Assembly: GCF_027497235.1 (NCBI RefSeq)
Contig: NZ_CP114902.1
Coordinates: 372,001 to 436,000 of the forward strand
Length of the DNA: 64,000 bases
Direction of reading: 5' to 3'
Source of the DNA: Micromonospora sp. WMMD1128
GTDB lineage: Bacteria > Actinomycetota > Actinomycetes > Mycobacteriales > Micromonosporaceae
Shown here: positions 1 through 9,104 of the stretch, piece by piece
Layout of the letters: each line of letters opens with the position of its first letter
Position numbering within the stretch: the first letter of the stretch is position 1
Notes under the pieces: generated by a model
The model's database searches: none
What the model saw: only the letters and a program-made list of their open reading frames with translations
Told to the model about the DNA's origin: nothing
Made by a program: the position numbers and the translations under genes

Positions 1-1822
1 GCGCGTACATCAGGTGGGTGGGCACGGGATGGTCGGCGTCGAAACGGTCGACGGCGAGGCCGACCCCGGCGAACACCGCCGCCGCCACGAACGCGGCCCC
101 GGCCGGCAGCGCGCCGAGGCGGCGGGCGCGCAGCGCGAGCAGGCCGCGCTGGCCGCCGGCCCGGGGGTGCAGCAGGTCCACCACTGGTAGCGCGGCCAGG
201 CCGAGCAGCGTCGCGAACAGCGCGGCCACCGCGCCCATGCCCATGCCGAGCGCCGGGAAGAGCAGCACCACCGTGGGCAGCAGGATGATCACGGCGACCG
301 CGCCGGCAAGCGTCACCGCGACCACCGGCCACGGGCCGTCCCGGCGGGTGGCGAGCGCGGCGAGGCCGGCGAGCGCGCCGGCCAGGGCCGGCAGGGTCGT
401 CAGGTACGCCGCGCCGGGCACCAGCACGGCGAGCAGCACGCCGAACAGGGCCAGCCAGAGCAGGCCGCCGAACGCCAGCGCGGCCGGGCCGAACCGGCGG
501 CGGAGCAGCGCGTACCAGCAGAGGAGCACCGTGGCGGCGAGCGCCACCACGGCCAGGCGGTACCAGCCCGGACGGTACGGGTCGAGCAGCTCGGCGTACC
601 CGGGACGGATCGTGGTGATCGCGGCCCAGAGCAGCCACGCGCCGAGCGGGGCCACGACGACCGGCGCCAGGGCCAGGCCGGCGCCGGCGGCGAGCGTGCC
701 GGCGGTGGCCCGGCCCCGGCGGCGCAGCAGCCAGCCGAGCGCGCCCACCGCGAGCAGGGCGGCCACAGCCAGCGGCAGGTTCAACCCGCCGGGATAGCGG
801 ACCAGCAGGCCGAGCACCGGGAAGTAGGTGTCGTCGTGGCCGGACCGCAGGTCGCCCAGGTCGGTGCGGCCGAACTCGCGGGCCAGGCCCAGCGCGTTGT
901 CGCCGTGCATCTGGAGGCTGCCCCGGTCCATCCGGGCCGGCACGTCGAGCGGGGTGTGGTAGATCGCGCCGCCGTCGATGTAGGCGGAGTTGAGCCCGAC
1001 GAAGTCGCGGTCGAGGAACGCGGTGAAGTCGGTGTCGTTCGGCAGCGCCCGGTAGATCTCCACGGCGAACGAGGTGCCCACCGGGTGCGGGGCGGCCCGG
1101 CCGAAGACGTCCACGAGCTTCGCGTTGTTCCGGGACGTCTCGAACATGATCACCGGACCGGTGGAGCCACGCGCCTCCAGGTTGAGCACCACCCCGCCGC
1201 CGTCGGCGAGCGGGTGGTCGGCGGCGAAGCCGGCGGCGCCGCACAGGCACGCCTCCTCCGCGTCGGTGAGCACGAAGACCACGTCGTTGCGGGGGCGCGG
1301 GCCGGTGGTCAGCGCCCGGGCCACCTCCAGGATGGTGGCGGTGCCGGCCGCGTCGTCGTTGCCGCCCGGCCCGGTCTGCACCGAGTCGTAGTGCGCGACC
1401 AGGAAGACCTTGCCGGTCGGGTCGGTGCCGGGGAGCCGGGCCACCACGTTGCGGACCCGCGCCAGCGTCGCCCCGCCGGCCGCGCCGCTGAGCTGACCGG
1501 CCTCGGGCGCCACCGCGTCCTGCACCTCGGTCTCCAGGCCCAGCCCGCGCAGCGCGCCGACCAGGTGTTCGCGTACCCGGTCGTTGGCCGCACTGCCGGC
1601 CACGTGCGGCCGGGCCGCGATCACCTCGACGGTCCGGTACGCCCGGGCGGCGCTGAAGTCGCCGGCCGGCGCGCTCGCCGGGCGCGGGGCCGGGGTGGCG
1701 AGGCTGACCACGACGCCCGCCCCGACGGCGAGCAGCGCGACCAGCGCGGCGACGGCGGCGGGCAGCCGGCGGCGCGGCTTGGCGAACGCGCGGTCGGCGG
1801 GGCGGATGGGAGGTACGCCCAC
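1..1822 (-). CDS. M28-family zinc peptidase with C-terminal membrane domain (3' part cut by window edge)
   Basis: The reading frame is open from a GTG at 1822 to the window edge, giving at least 607 residues; the C-terminus is missing. A membrane segment lies at about residues 20-42. The M28 (aminopeptidase Y/Q-like) core follows: VAHYDSV near 143-149, GGNDDAAG near 154-161, TDAEEA near 187-192 and YHTPLD near 289-294 carry the His/Asp/Glu residues expected to bind two zinc ions. From about residue 335 the protein becomes a series of hydrophobic segments, so it is a membrane-anchored exopeptidase with an extra multi-pass domain, a known actinobacterial architecture. The start is supported by a GAGGAG ribosome site at 1828-1833. 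Divergent from the signalling operon that starts near 2060. The substrate cannot be told from the sequence. Confidence 0.85.
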   Translation of the reverse strand, partial: MGVPPIRPADRAFAKPRRRLPAAVAALVALLAVGAGVVVSLATPAPRPASAPAGDFSAARAYRTVEVIAARPHVAGSAANDRVREHLVGALRGLGLETEVQDAVAPEAGQLSGAAGGATLARVRNVVARLPGTDPTGKVFLVAHYDSVQTGPGGNDDAAGTATILEVARALTTGPRPRNDVVFVLTDAEEACLCGAAGFAADHPLADGGGVVLNLEARGSTGPVIMFETSRNNAKLVDVFGRAAPHPVGTSFAVEIYRALPNDTDFTAFLDRDFVGLNSAYIDGGAIYHTPLDVPARMDRGSLQMHGDNALGLAREFGRTDLGDLRSGHDDTYFPVLGLLVRYPGGLNLPLAVAALLAVGALGWLLRRRGRATAGTLAAGAGLALAPVVVAPLGAWLLWAAITTIRPGYAELLDPYRPGWYRLAVVALAATVLLCWYALLRRRFGPAALAFGGLLWLALFGVLLAVLVPGAAYLTTLPALAGALAGLAALATRRDGPWPVVAVTLAGAVAVIILLPTVVLLFPALGMGMGAVAALFATLLGLAALPVVDLLHPRAGGQRGLLALRARRLGALPAGAAFVAAAVFAGVGLAVDRFDADHPVPTHLMYA

Positions 1823-2047
1823 GGGGACTCCTCGGGGGGTGGATCTACGGGGGTGGGCATCATCCTGCACCCCAGCCGGGTGCGGCGGCACTCCCGGTCG
1901 GTGCGCTGCCGGGTTGGCAGCGCTCCCGCGTAACATCGTGGGTCGGTCCCGCCGCTGTCCGGACGGACGGGGCACCCACCCGCCACACCGGCGGCGGTGC
2001 CGTGGTGTGCGACCGTTGTCTCCGCCAGGATCAGCAAGGGCACTCGA

Positions 2048-2062
2048 AAGGAGCCCGACATC
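2048..2062 (+). promoter_or_regulatory. Ribosome binding site followed by a putative ATC start codon
   Basis: AAGGAG (2048-2053) lies six bases before ATC (2060-2062), which is in frame with the phosphatase gene. No ATG, GTG or TTG sits at proper spacing from this strong site. The upstream in-frame ATG at 1997 has no convincing ribosome site. A GTG at 2117 is the next reasonable candidate. Confidence 0.5.
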
Positions 2063-3328
2063 ACCAGCGAACTCCCGCGACTCGCGGCGGTGGCCCGGCC
2101 GCACCGGGGTGCCGGCGTGTCGGCTTCTGCCGTCGCGCCCCGAGGTGGCGCGGGGCTGCACGGTGGCCTTCCGCCTGGTGAACGGCTGCGGGTGCTCCTG
2201 GTCGAGGACGACGAGGGCGACGCCTTCCTGGTCGGCGAGTTGCTCGCCGAGACCAACTCGATGATCGACCTGCTGGTGGCGACAAGCCTCAGCGAGGCCC
2301 GGCAGCGGGTGATGGGTGTCGACTGCGTCCTGCTCGACCTGGGCCTGCCCGACGCGCAGGGCCTGGACGGGCTGCGGCGGGCGCTGGAGATGGCAAGCGG
2401 CGCCGCGGTCTGCGTGCTGACCGGCCGCTCCGACGAGCACCTGGGCATCGTGGCGGTCGCCGAAGGGGCGCAGGACTACCTGGTCAAGGGGCAGGTAGAT
2501 GGCGTCCTGCTGACCCGGGCGCTGCGCTACGCGGTGGAGCGCAAGCGGGCCGACGAGAACGCCCGCCGGCTGCGCGAGGTGGAGCTGCGCCAGGCCGAGT
2601 CCGCCCGCCTGGAGCGGGGCCTGCTGCCGCAGCCGCTGATGACCACCGACGAGGTGTCGGTGCACACGTTCTACCGGCCCGGCCGGCACGCCGCGCTGAT
2701 CGGCGGCGACTTCTACGACGTGGTGCAGACCCGACCGGACCGGATCGACCTGATCGTCGGCGACGTGTGCGGCCACGGCGTGGACGAGGCGGCGCTCGGG
2801 GTCGAGCTGCGCGTGGCCTGGCGGGCGCTGGTGCTGGCCGGGGTGCCCGACGACGAGGTGCTGCCGGCGCTGGAGCAGGTGCTGATGAGCGAGCGCCGGC
2901 TCCAGGAGATCTTCGCGACGGTGGCCACCGCCCGGCTCGACCTGGCGTCCGCCCGGGCCACCGTACGGCTCGCCGGTCACCCGCCGCCGCTGCTGATCAG
3001 CGGCGGTAAGGTCGCCCCGGTGCCGGCCAAGGGCGGGCTGCTGCTCGGCGTCCGCCCCCGTCGCCCCGTTGCCTTCGATCTGGAGTTCGACACCGATGAC
3101 TGGTCCCTGCTGATGTACACCGACGGCCTTATCGAGGGTCGGGTCGACGGCGGCGACGAACGACTCGACGTGCCGGGGCTCACCGGCCTGCTCGCCGACC
3201 CGGCCAACCGGGCGGTGCCACTGTCCGAGCTGCCGGCCTGGCTGGTCGGCCGTGCCGAGCAGATCAACGGTGGCCCGCTCGCCGACGACGTGGCGATGTT
3301 GCTGGTGACCCGGGGCGGGGGTCGCTAA
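2060..3328 (+). CDS. Receiver domain-SpoIIE-type PP2C protein phosphatase
   Basis: 422 residues if initiated at ATC 2060. Residues 43-160 form a CheY-like receiver: acidic pair E49/D50-51, predicted phospho-acceptor D93 in LLDLGLPD and K143. A short helical linker leads to a PPM/SpoIIE-type Ser/Thr phosphatase with metal-binding motifs GGDFYD (215-220) and GDVCGHG (234-240) and a terminal DDVAMLLV. This is the RsbU/RssB-like architecture, in which phosphorylation of the receiver controls dephosphorylation of an anti-sigma antagonist. No anti-sigma factor or antagonist gene is adjacent, so the target is unknown. The stop overlaps the ATG of the histidine kinase by one base, implying translational coupling; the kinase may feed this receiver. 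The start codon is uncertain. Confidence 0.85.
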   Translation: MTSELPRLAAVARPHRGAGVSASAVAPRGGAGLHGGLPPGERLRVLLVEDDEGDAFLVGELLAETNSMIDLLVATSLSEARQRVMGVDCVLLDLGLPDAQGLDGLRRALEMASGAAVCVLTGRSDEHLGIVAVAEGAQDYLVKGQVDGVLLTRALRYAVERKRADENARRLREVELRQAESARLERGLLPQPLMTTDEVSVHTFYRPGRHAALIGGDFYDVVQTRPDRIDLIVGDVCGHGVDEAALGVELRVAWRALVLAGVPDDEVLPALEQVLMSERRLQEIFATVATARLDLASARATVRLAGHPPPLLISGGKVAPVPAKGGLLLGVRPRRPVAFDLEFDTDDWSLLMYTDGLIEGRVDGGDERLDVPGLTGLLADPANRAVPLSELPAWLVGRAEQINGGPLADDVAMLLVTRGGGR

Positions 3329-5031
3329 TGAAGGCGTACCAGCAGGGGTGGACCCTGCGGCGGCGGGTGGTCGCGCTGCTCGGCGTGGTCCTGGTGCTGC
3401 TGCTCGGGCTGGCCGCCGCGGAGGCGACGGTCGCGGCGAAGAACCGGCAGAACATCGACGCGGTGCTGCTCAGGACCGGTCCGCTGCGGGTCCAGGCGCA
3501 GGAGTTGATGAGCGCGCTGCTGGACCAGGAGACCGCGGTGCGCGGGTACGCGGTGAACGGTGACCGCAGCGACCTGGCGCCCTATCAGGAGGGCCTGCGG
3601 CGCGAGCAGGGCCTGGTCGCCTCGATCCGCGGGCTCTCCGCCGACTACCCGGGTGTGCGCCGTGAGCTGGCCGTCATCGAGGGGCAGGCCGAGCAGTGGC
3701 GGACCCAGGTGGCCGAGCCGGTGATAGCGACCACCGAGCGCGGCGGCCCGGCGGCCGGTCGGGCGTTGATCACCGACCAGACCCGGCGGCAGTTCGACGG
3801 CATCCGGGCGTCGGTGACCACGCTCCAGGACGAGATCCTGGCCGTCCGGAAGCAGACCGCCGACCGGGTCAACGCCACGAGCAACGCGCTCGTCGTGCTG
3901 CTGGTCGTCGCGGCGCTGGTGGTGGCGGTGGCCGGCGCGGTGATGCTGCTGTCGCTCGACCGGATCCTGGTCCGCCCGCTGGCCGCCCTGGTCGGCCAGG
4001 TGCGGGAGGTCGCCGACGGCGACTACCAGCACCGCATCGCCGGCTCCGGCCCGCCGGAGTTCCGCCAGCTCGCCGACGACATCGACCAGATGCGGCAGAA
4101 GATCGCCCAGGACCTGGACGAGGTACGCCAGGCCCGGGAACGGATCGAGTGGGTCAACGACCAGCTTCAGAAGCAGGCCGAGGAGTTGACCCGCTCCAAC
4201 CGCGACCTGGAGCAGTTCGCGTACGTGGCCTCGCACGACCTCCAGGAGCCGCTGCGCAAGGTGGCCAGCTTCTGCCAGCTCCTCCAGCGGCGCTACGCCG
4301 GGCAGCTCGACGAGCGGGCGGACCAGTACATCGCGTTCGCGGTGGATGGCGCGCAGCGGATGCAGCGGCTCATCAACGACCTGTTGGCGTTCTCCCGGAT
4401 CGGCCGGCTCACCACCGGCTTCACCGAGGTCGACCTGAACAAGGTGATGGGTGACGTGGCCGGGCAGACCGAGGCGGCGCGGCAGTACGCGGACGCGGAG
4501 CTGACCTGGGACCGGATGCCGACGATCAGTGGTGAGGAGCCGCTGCTGACCAACCTGCTGGCCAATCTGGTCAGCAACTCGGTGAAGTTCCGCCGCCCCG
4601 ACGTGCCGCCGAAGGTGCACGTGTCGGCCCGGCTGGTCGACGGCGAGTGGGAGATCAGCTGCCGGGACAACGGCATCGGGATCGAGCCGGAGTTCGCCGA
4701 CAAGATCTTCGTGATCTTCCAGCGGCTGCACTCCAAGGACGCGTACCCGGGCACCGGCATCGGGCTGGCGATCGTCAAGAAGATCGTGGAATACCACGGC
4801 GGCCGGGTCTGGGTGGACACCGACGCGGGGGAGGGCACCACCATCCGGTTCACGCTGCCCGCGCTGGCGGCCGACATCGAGGCGGCGAAGGCCGCCGACG
4901 AGGCGGAGAGCGCGGAGAGCGCGGAGCCGGTGGACGCCGAGGGTCAGCCGGACGGGGCGGCCGGGGCAGAGCCGCCCGCGGGGGCGGACCGACAGGATAC
5001 AAACGGTGACATGAAGGAGACGGTGGGATGA
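3328..5031 (+). CDS. CHASE3-HAMP sensor histidine kinase
   Basis: 567 residues. Two membrane segments (about 12-32 and 186-208) flank an extracytoplasmic four-helix CHASE3-like sensor region. HAMP covers about 205-258, then a coiled coil, then a phytochrome-type HisKA with H303 in [10 protein letters not shown]. The ATPase domain shows the N box (NLVSNSVKF, about 413-421), DNGIGI (448-453) and [18 protein letters not shown]. The last 50 residues are acidic, Ala/Glu-rich and probably disordered. ATGA overlaps join it to the response regulator downstream. The cognate output could be that regulator, the upstream receiver-phosphatase, or both. The ligand is unknown. Confidence 0.93.
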   Translation: MKAYQQGWTLRRRVVALLGVVLVLLLGLAAAEATVAAKNRQNIDAVLLRTGPLRVQAQELMSALLDQETAVRGYAVNGDRSDLAPYQEGLRREQGLVASIRGLSADYPGVRRELAVIEGQAEQWRTQVAEPVIATTERGGPAAGRALITDQTRRQFDGIRASVTTLQDEILAVRKQTADRVNATSNALVVLLVVAALVVAVAGAVMLLSLDRILVRPLAALVGQVREVADGDYQHRIAGSGPPEFRQLADDIDQMRQKIAQDLDEVRQARERIEWVNDQLQKQAEELTRSNRDLEQFAYVASHDLQEPLRKVASFCQLLQRRYAGQLDERADQYIAFAVDGAQRMQRLINDLLAFSRIGRLTTGFTEVDLNKVMGDVAGQTEAARQYADAELTWDRMPTISGEEPLLTNLLANLVSNSVKFRRPDVPPKVHVSARLVDGEWEISCRDNGIGIEPEFADKIFVIFQRLHSKDAYPGTGIGLAIVKKIVEYHGGRVWVDTDAGEGTTIRFTLPALAADIEAAKAADEAESAESAEPVDAEGQPDGAAGAEPPAGADRQDTNGDMKETVG

Positions 5032-5480
5032 CCGCGCCCGCGGACGGCAAGAGCCCGATCGAGGTCCTGCTCGTCGAGGACGATCCGGGTGACGTGCTGA
5101 TGACCCAGGAGGCGTTCGAGGAGCACAAGCTCCGCAACCGCCTGACTGTCGTCTCCGACGGCGCCGAGGCGCTTGCCTACCTGCGTCGCGAGGGACCGTA
5201 CGCGGACGCGGTGGCGCCCGACCTGATCCTGCTCGACCTGAACCTGCCCCGCCGGGACGGCCGGGAGGTGCTGGAGGAGATCAAGCAGGACGAGCAGCTA
5301 CGCCGGATCCCGGTCGTGGTGCTCACCACCTCGCAGGCCGACGAGGACATCCTGCGCAGCTACCAGCTCCACGCCAACGCCTACGTGACCAAGCCGGTGG
5401 ACTTCGAGCGTTTCATCTCGGTGGTCCGCCAGATCGACGAGTTCTTCGTCAGCGTGGTCAAGCTGCCGCCGCGTGGCTGA
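5028..5480 (+). CDS. Single-domain response regulator (Rcp1-like)
   Basis: 150 residues consisting of a receiver domain only: acidic pocket D18/D19, phospho-acceptor D70 in [10 protein letters not shown]100 and K122 (YVTKPVDF). The extended loop and the NxxYVTKP ending match the Rcp1/CheY-like class that partners with phytochrome-type kinases, in line with the HisKA type of the preceding gene. There is no DNA-binding domain, so it probably acts by protein contact or phosphotransfer. Its ATG overlaps the kinase stop (ATGA), and its own last eight bases contain the GTG of the next gene. Confidence 0.93.
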   Translation: MTAPADGKSPIEVLLVEDDPGDVLMTQEAFEEHKLRNRLTVVSDGAEALAYLRREGPYADAVAPDLILLDLNLPRRDGREVLEEIKQDEQLRRIPVVVLTTSQADEDILRSYQLHANAYVTKPVDFERFISVVRQIDEFFVSVVKLPPRG

Positions 5481-6282
5481 CGCGCTGCTGGACGACGTCG
5501 CCGCGCTGCTCCGGGAGGCGGCGGCCGAGGTGGTCGTGCCGATGTTCCGCCGGCTGGACCCGTCCGACATCTCCGAGAAGGCGCCCGGCGAGGTGGTGAC
5601 CGTCGCCGACCGCGAGGCCGAAAAGGTGATCTCCGAAGGGTTGCGGCGGTTGCGCCCCGGCTCGGTGGTGGTCGGCGAGGAGGCCGTCGCCGAGGATCCG
5701 GACCTGCTCCGGCACCTGCACCGCAGCGGTGACGTGTGGTTGGTCGACCCGGTCGACGGCACGTCCAACTTCGCCGCCGGCCGGCGGCCCTTCGCCTTGA
5801 TGGCCGCGCTGCTCACCGACGGCGTGCCGGTGGCCTCCTGGGTCTACGACCCGCTGGACGGCACGATGGCGGCCGGGCGGCTCGGCGCGGGAACCCGGCT
5901 CGGCGACACGCCGGTGCGGACCGACGGGCCGGCGCCGGCGGCGGGTGCGATGCGCGGCACCGCGATGACGACGTTCCTGCCCCAGGAGTTCCGCCGCGAC
6001 GTCGAGGCCGGTGGCCGCCGGATCGGTGAGCTGCTGCCCGGCCAGCACTGCGCCGGCCGGGAATACCTGGACATGCTCACCGGCGCGCAGCAGTTCGTGC
6101 TGTTCTGGCGCACGCTGCCGTGGGACCACACCCCCGGCACGCTGCTGGTCCGGGAGGCCGGCGGGGTGGCCCGCCGGTTCGACGGCACCGACTACCACCC
6201 GGCCGACGAGGGGCGGGGCCTGCTGGTCGCGGCCAGCGCGGAGATCTGGGACGAGGTGTACGGGGCGCTGCTGGCGCACTGA
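5473..6282 (+). CDS. Inositol-monophosphatase-family phosphatase
   Basis: 269 residues with the full lithium-sensitive phosphatase signature: GEE at 68-70, DPVDGT at 92-97 and WDHTPG at 217-222, followed by LVREAGG. These residues bind the catalytic Mg ions. Family substrates include inositol-1-phosphate, histidinol phosphate, PAP and fructose-1,6-bisphosphate, and the sequence alone does not decide between them. It starts at GTG eight bases inside the response regulator gene, so it is the last gene of the phosphatase-kinase-regulator operon. That placement suggests regulated phosphosugar or inositol metabolism, but this is inference. Confidence 0.9.
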   Translation: MADALLDDVAALLREAAAEVVVPMFRRLDPSDISEKAPGEVVTVADREAEKVISEGLRRLRPGSVVVGEEAVAEDPDLLRHLHRSGDVWLVDPVDGTSNFAAGRRPFALMAALLTDGVPVASWVYDPLDGTMAAGRLGAGTRLGDTPVRTDGPAPAAGAMRGTAMTTFLPQEFRRDVEAGGRRIGELLPGQHCAGREYLDMLTGAQQFVLFWRTLPWDHTPGTLLVREAGGVARRFDGTDYHPADEGRGLLVAASAEIWDEVYGALLAH

Positions 6283-6402
6283 GCGGCGCTGCGCCACGGT
6301 GGCGACACGCTGCGTCGACACTATCCGCCATCGGAGGTCACGAATCTGGCGCGACGCACGTGGTCCGGTATCGTGACCGGCGGTTGACGGAAGGACCATC
6401 AC

Positions 6403-7443
6403 GTGCCCAGGACCTGGCTCACCGGCCGGCGCGTCCGCCGGTCGCTGCTGACGCTGCTCACCGCGACGGCCGTGCTGCTCGGCGCCGGCCTCGCCGTCGG
6501 CGGCCCGGCCGCCGCCGCGCCCAGCCCGAACGCCGGCGACGAGGGCGGCAGCAAGCAGCTCCGGGCGGCGCTGGAGGCCGCGGCGAAGGGCCACATCGAG
6601 GCGAAGAACAAGCTGGACAACTCCAAGCGCCGCCAGGCCGCGCTGGCGACCCAGCTCAGGGACATCGAGGTACGCCTGGTCGGGCTGACCGCCCAGGCCG
6701 GCGAGGTGGCCGTGCAGTCCTACCGGCAGGGCCGGCTGACCCCGGTGTCGATGCTGCTCGCCAGCTCCGGCCCGGACGACTTCCTCCACCGCGCGGCCGA
6801 GCTGGACATGATGGCCCAGCGGGACAGCAAGCGGCTCGGTGACCTGGCCGAGGCGAAGGCGCAGGCGGTCGAGTCGAAGCTGGCCATCGACGTCGAGGTG
6901 CGGGAGCAGCAGAAGCAGCTCGCCGTGCTGGCCCGGAAGAAGAAGGACGCCGAGGTGGCGCTGGCCAAGGTCAGCTCCGGGGCCGGCTCCGGCTTCAGCG
7001 GCGGCTCCTCCTCGGCCAAGCCCGCGCCACGTAACTCGGACGGCTCGTGGCCGTCGGAGTCCTGCTCGGTGGACGACCCGACGCCGGCCAGCGGCTGCAT
7101 CACCCCGCGCACGCTGCACATGCTCCAGCAGGCCAAGGCGGCGGGTTACAAGCGCTACGCCTCCTGTCACCGCAGCGGCGGAGGCGGTGAGCACCCCAAG
7201 GGCCGGGCCTGCGACTTCGCCGCCGCCACCGGCGGCTTCGAGGACCGCTCGGCCACCGGCGGCGACAAGTCGTACGGGGACAGCCTCGCCAACTGGGCGA
7301 AGAACAACGCCAGCAAGCTGGGCATCATGTACGTGATCTGGTACCGGCAGATCTGGATGCCGAACACCGGCTGGCGGGCGTACAGCGGGGGCGGCAGCCC
7401 GGCCGCCGACCACACAAACCATGTTCACATCTCGATGTACTGA
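6403..7443 (+). CDS. Secreted coiled-coil protein with M15-like C-terminal domain
   Basis: 346 residues from a GTG start. Basic N-terminus and hydrophobic core end at AAAAP about residue 40, a signal peptide. Residues 48-190 form a long coiled coil (Ala/Lys/Glu/Gln-rich) of the kind seen in NlpC/P60 and EnvC-like cell-wall proteins. After a Gly/Ser/Pro linker, residues 210-346 match the ARB_07466-type domain related to M15 D,D-carboxypeptidases: HPKGRACDF (H264, C270, D271) and DHTNHVHIS (H340, H342) supply the zinc ligands, and three further cysteines may form disulfides. Likely exported and acting on, or binding to, peptidoglycan; activity is not certain. It stands alone, 120 bp after the previous operon. 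Confidence 0.87.
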   Translation: MPRTWLTGRRVRRSLLTLLTATAVLLGAGLAVGGPAAAAPSPNAGDEGGSKQLRAALEAAAKGHIEAKNKLDNSKRRQAALATQLRDIEVRLVGLTAQAGEVAVQSYRQGRLTPVSMLLASSGPDDFLHRAAELDMMAQRDSKRLGDLAEAKAQAVESKLAIDVEVREQQKQLAVLARKKKDAEVALAKVSSGAGSGFSGGSSSAKPAPRNSDGSWPSESCSVDDPTPASGCITPRTLHMLQQAKAAGYKRYASCHRSGGGGEHPKGRACDFAAATGGFEDRSATGGDKSYGDSLANWAKNNASKLGIMYVIWYRQIWMPNTGWRAYSGGGSPAADHTNHVHISMY

Positions 7444-7479
7444 CCCGAACGGTCAGGAACGCCGCGTACCCTCGCGACG

Positions 7480-9033
7480 GTGAGCAGCACATCGTCCGAC
7501 ATCGTCACGAAACCGGCAACCACGGCGCCGGCCGCGCCGCACGCCCTGCCGAACGGGCTGGCCGCCTTCCTGGTCTTCCTCTCCAGCGGGGCGGTGCTGG
7601 TGCTGGAGACCGTCTCGCTGCGCCTGGTCGGCCCGTACGTCGGGGTGACCCTCCAGGTGACCAGCTCGGTCATCGGCATGGCGCTCGCCGCCATCGCGTA
7701 CGGGGCGTGGATGGGCGGGTGGCTCGCCGACCGGCGGGACCCGCGTACCCTGCTCGCCCCGGCCCTGGTGCTGGCCGGCATCGCCACCGCGGTCACCCTG
7801 CCCATCGTCAGGTACGCCGGTGAGGCGTTGCGCGGCGGCGCGGCCAGCGCGGTGCTGCTGCTGACCGCGCTCACCGTGCTGCTGCCGGCGGCGCTGCTGG
7901 CCGGGATCACCCCGCTCGTGGTGAAGCTCCAACTCGCCGACCTGCGCCGCACCGGCCAGGTGGTCGGCAAGCTGTCCAGCATCGGCACGCTCGGCGGCAT
8001 CACCGCCACGCTGGGCACCGGCTTCATCCTGGTCGCCGCGCTGCCCAGCTCGGTGATCGTGCTGGCGCTCGCCGGGGTGCTCGGCGTCACCGGGCTGGCG
8101 CTGGGGTTCTGGCTGCGGCGGCGCTCGGGGAGCGGGCTGTCGACGCCGGGCCGGGCCAAGGCGGCGCTGGCGCTGCTCGGCCTCGCCGCCGCCGGGCTCA
8201 CCGCCGCCGCGCCGAACCCGTGCGACGTGGAGACCGCCTACCACTGCGCCCGGGTCGAGGCGGACCCGGCGTTGCCGGAGGGGCGCACGCTCTACCTCAA
8301 CTCGGCCGAGCACTCGTACGTCGACCTGGCCGACCCGACCCACCTGAAATACTCGTACGCCCAGTGGGTCGGCCTGGTCGCGGACCTGGCGCGGCCGGCC
8401 GGGCAGCCGATGGACGCGCTGCACCTGGGCGGCGGCGGATTCACCGTGCCCAACTACCTGGCCGCGACCCGGCCCGGCAGCGACAACCTGGTCTTCGAGG
8501 TCGACGGCGGCCTGGTCGAGCTGGACCGGCGGGAAATGGGCCTGCGCACCGGGCCGAAGCTGCGCGCCCGGGTGGGCGACGCGCGGGTGCTGCTCGGCGG
8601 CGAGCCGACCGACAGCCGCGACTTCGTCGTCGGCGACGCGTTCGGTCACCTGGTGGTGCCCTGGCACCTGGCCACCCGGGAGATGGCCGCCGACATCCGC
8701 CGGGTGCTCCGCCCGGACGGGATCTACGTGCAGAACGTCATCGACTATCCGCCGGACCGGTTCATCCGGGCCGAACTGGCCACCGTCTCGGCCGTGTTCG
8801 CGCACGTCGCGCTGATCGCCCCGCCGGGCGCGATCGCCGGGCAGCACGGCGCGAACTTCGTGATCGTCGCCTCGGACGTGCCGCTGCCGCTGGCGGGGAT
8901 CCCGCCCGGCCTGAAGCGGCTCCCCGAGCCGGCCGAGCTGCTCGACGAGGCGCGCACGGCCGACTGGGTGGGGGACGCGCGGGTGCTCACGGACGACTAC
9001 GCGCCGGTGGACCAGCTCCTCGCGACCGCCTGA
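7480..9033 (+). CDS. Membrane-fused spermidine-synthase-like protein
   Basis: 517 residues from GTG. The N-terminal 210 residues hold about six hydrophobic helices of the fused MFS/SpeE type; the C-terminal half is a Rossmann-fold aminopropyltransferase-like domain with LHLGGGGFTVPNYLA and FEVDGGLVELDRREMGL (decarboxy-SAM/SAM-binding motifs I and II) and a VVGDAF motif. Such fusions are common in actinobacteria, and most are not proven to make spermidine; a general S-adenosyl-type transferase is possible. The gene begins 36 bp after the M15-like gene on the same strand, so the two may be co-transcribed. Confidence 0.85.
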   Translation: MSSTSSDIVTKPATTAPAAPHALPNGLAAFLVFLSSGAVLVLETVSLRLVGPYVGVTLQVTSSVIGMALAAIAYGAWMGGWLADRRDPRTLLAPALVLAGIATAVTLPIVRYAGEALRGGAASAVLLLTALTVLLPAALLAGITPLVVKLQLADLRRTGQVVGKLSSIGTLGGITATLGTGFILVAALPSSVIVLALAGVLGVTGLALGFWLRRRSGSGLSTPGRAKAALALLGLAAAGLTAAAPNPCDVETAYHCARVEADPALPEGRTLYLNSAEHSYVDLADPTHLKYSYAQWVGLVADLARPAGQPMDALHLGGGGFTVPNYLAATRPGSDNLVFEVDGGLVELDRREMGLRTGPKLRARVGDARVLLGGEPTDSRDFVVGDAFGHLVVPWHLATREMAADIRRVLRPDGIYVQNVIDYPPDRFIRAELATVSAVFAHVALIAPPGAIAGQHGANFVIVASDVPLPLAGIPPGLKRLPEPAELLDEARTADWVGDARVLTDDYAPVDQLLATA

Positions 9034-9104
9034 ACGGGTGACATTCCTGACCGATTCCGACCGCACAGGTGTAGCGGGGTCGGCTTCGGGCAACTGCACC
9101 GACC

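Noticed and set aside
836..1933. 365-codon + strand frame opposite the M28 peptidase
   Set aside because: Antisense shadow with no start signal or domain; the minus frame contains all the zinc motifs.
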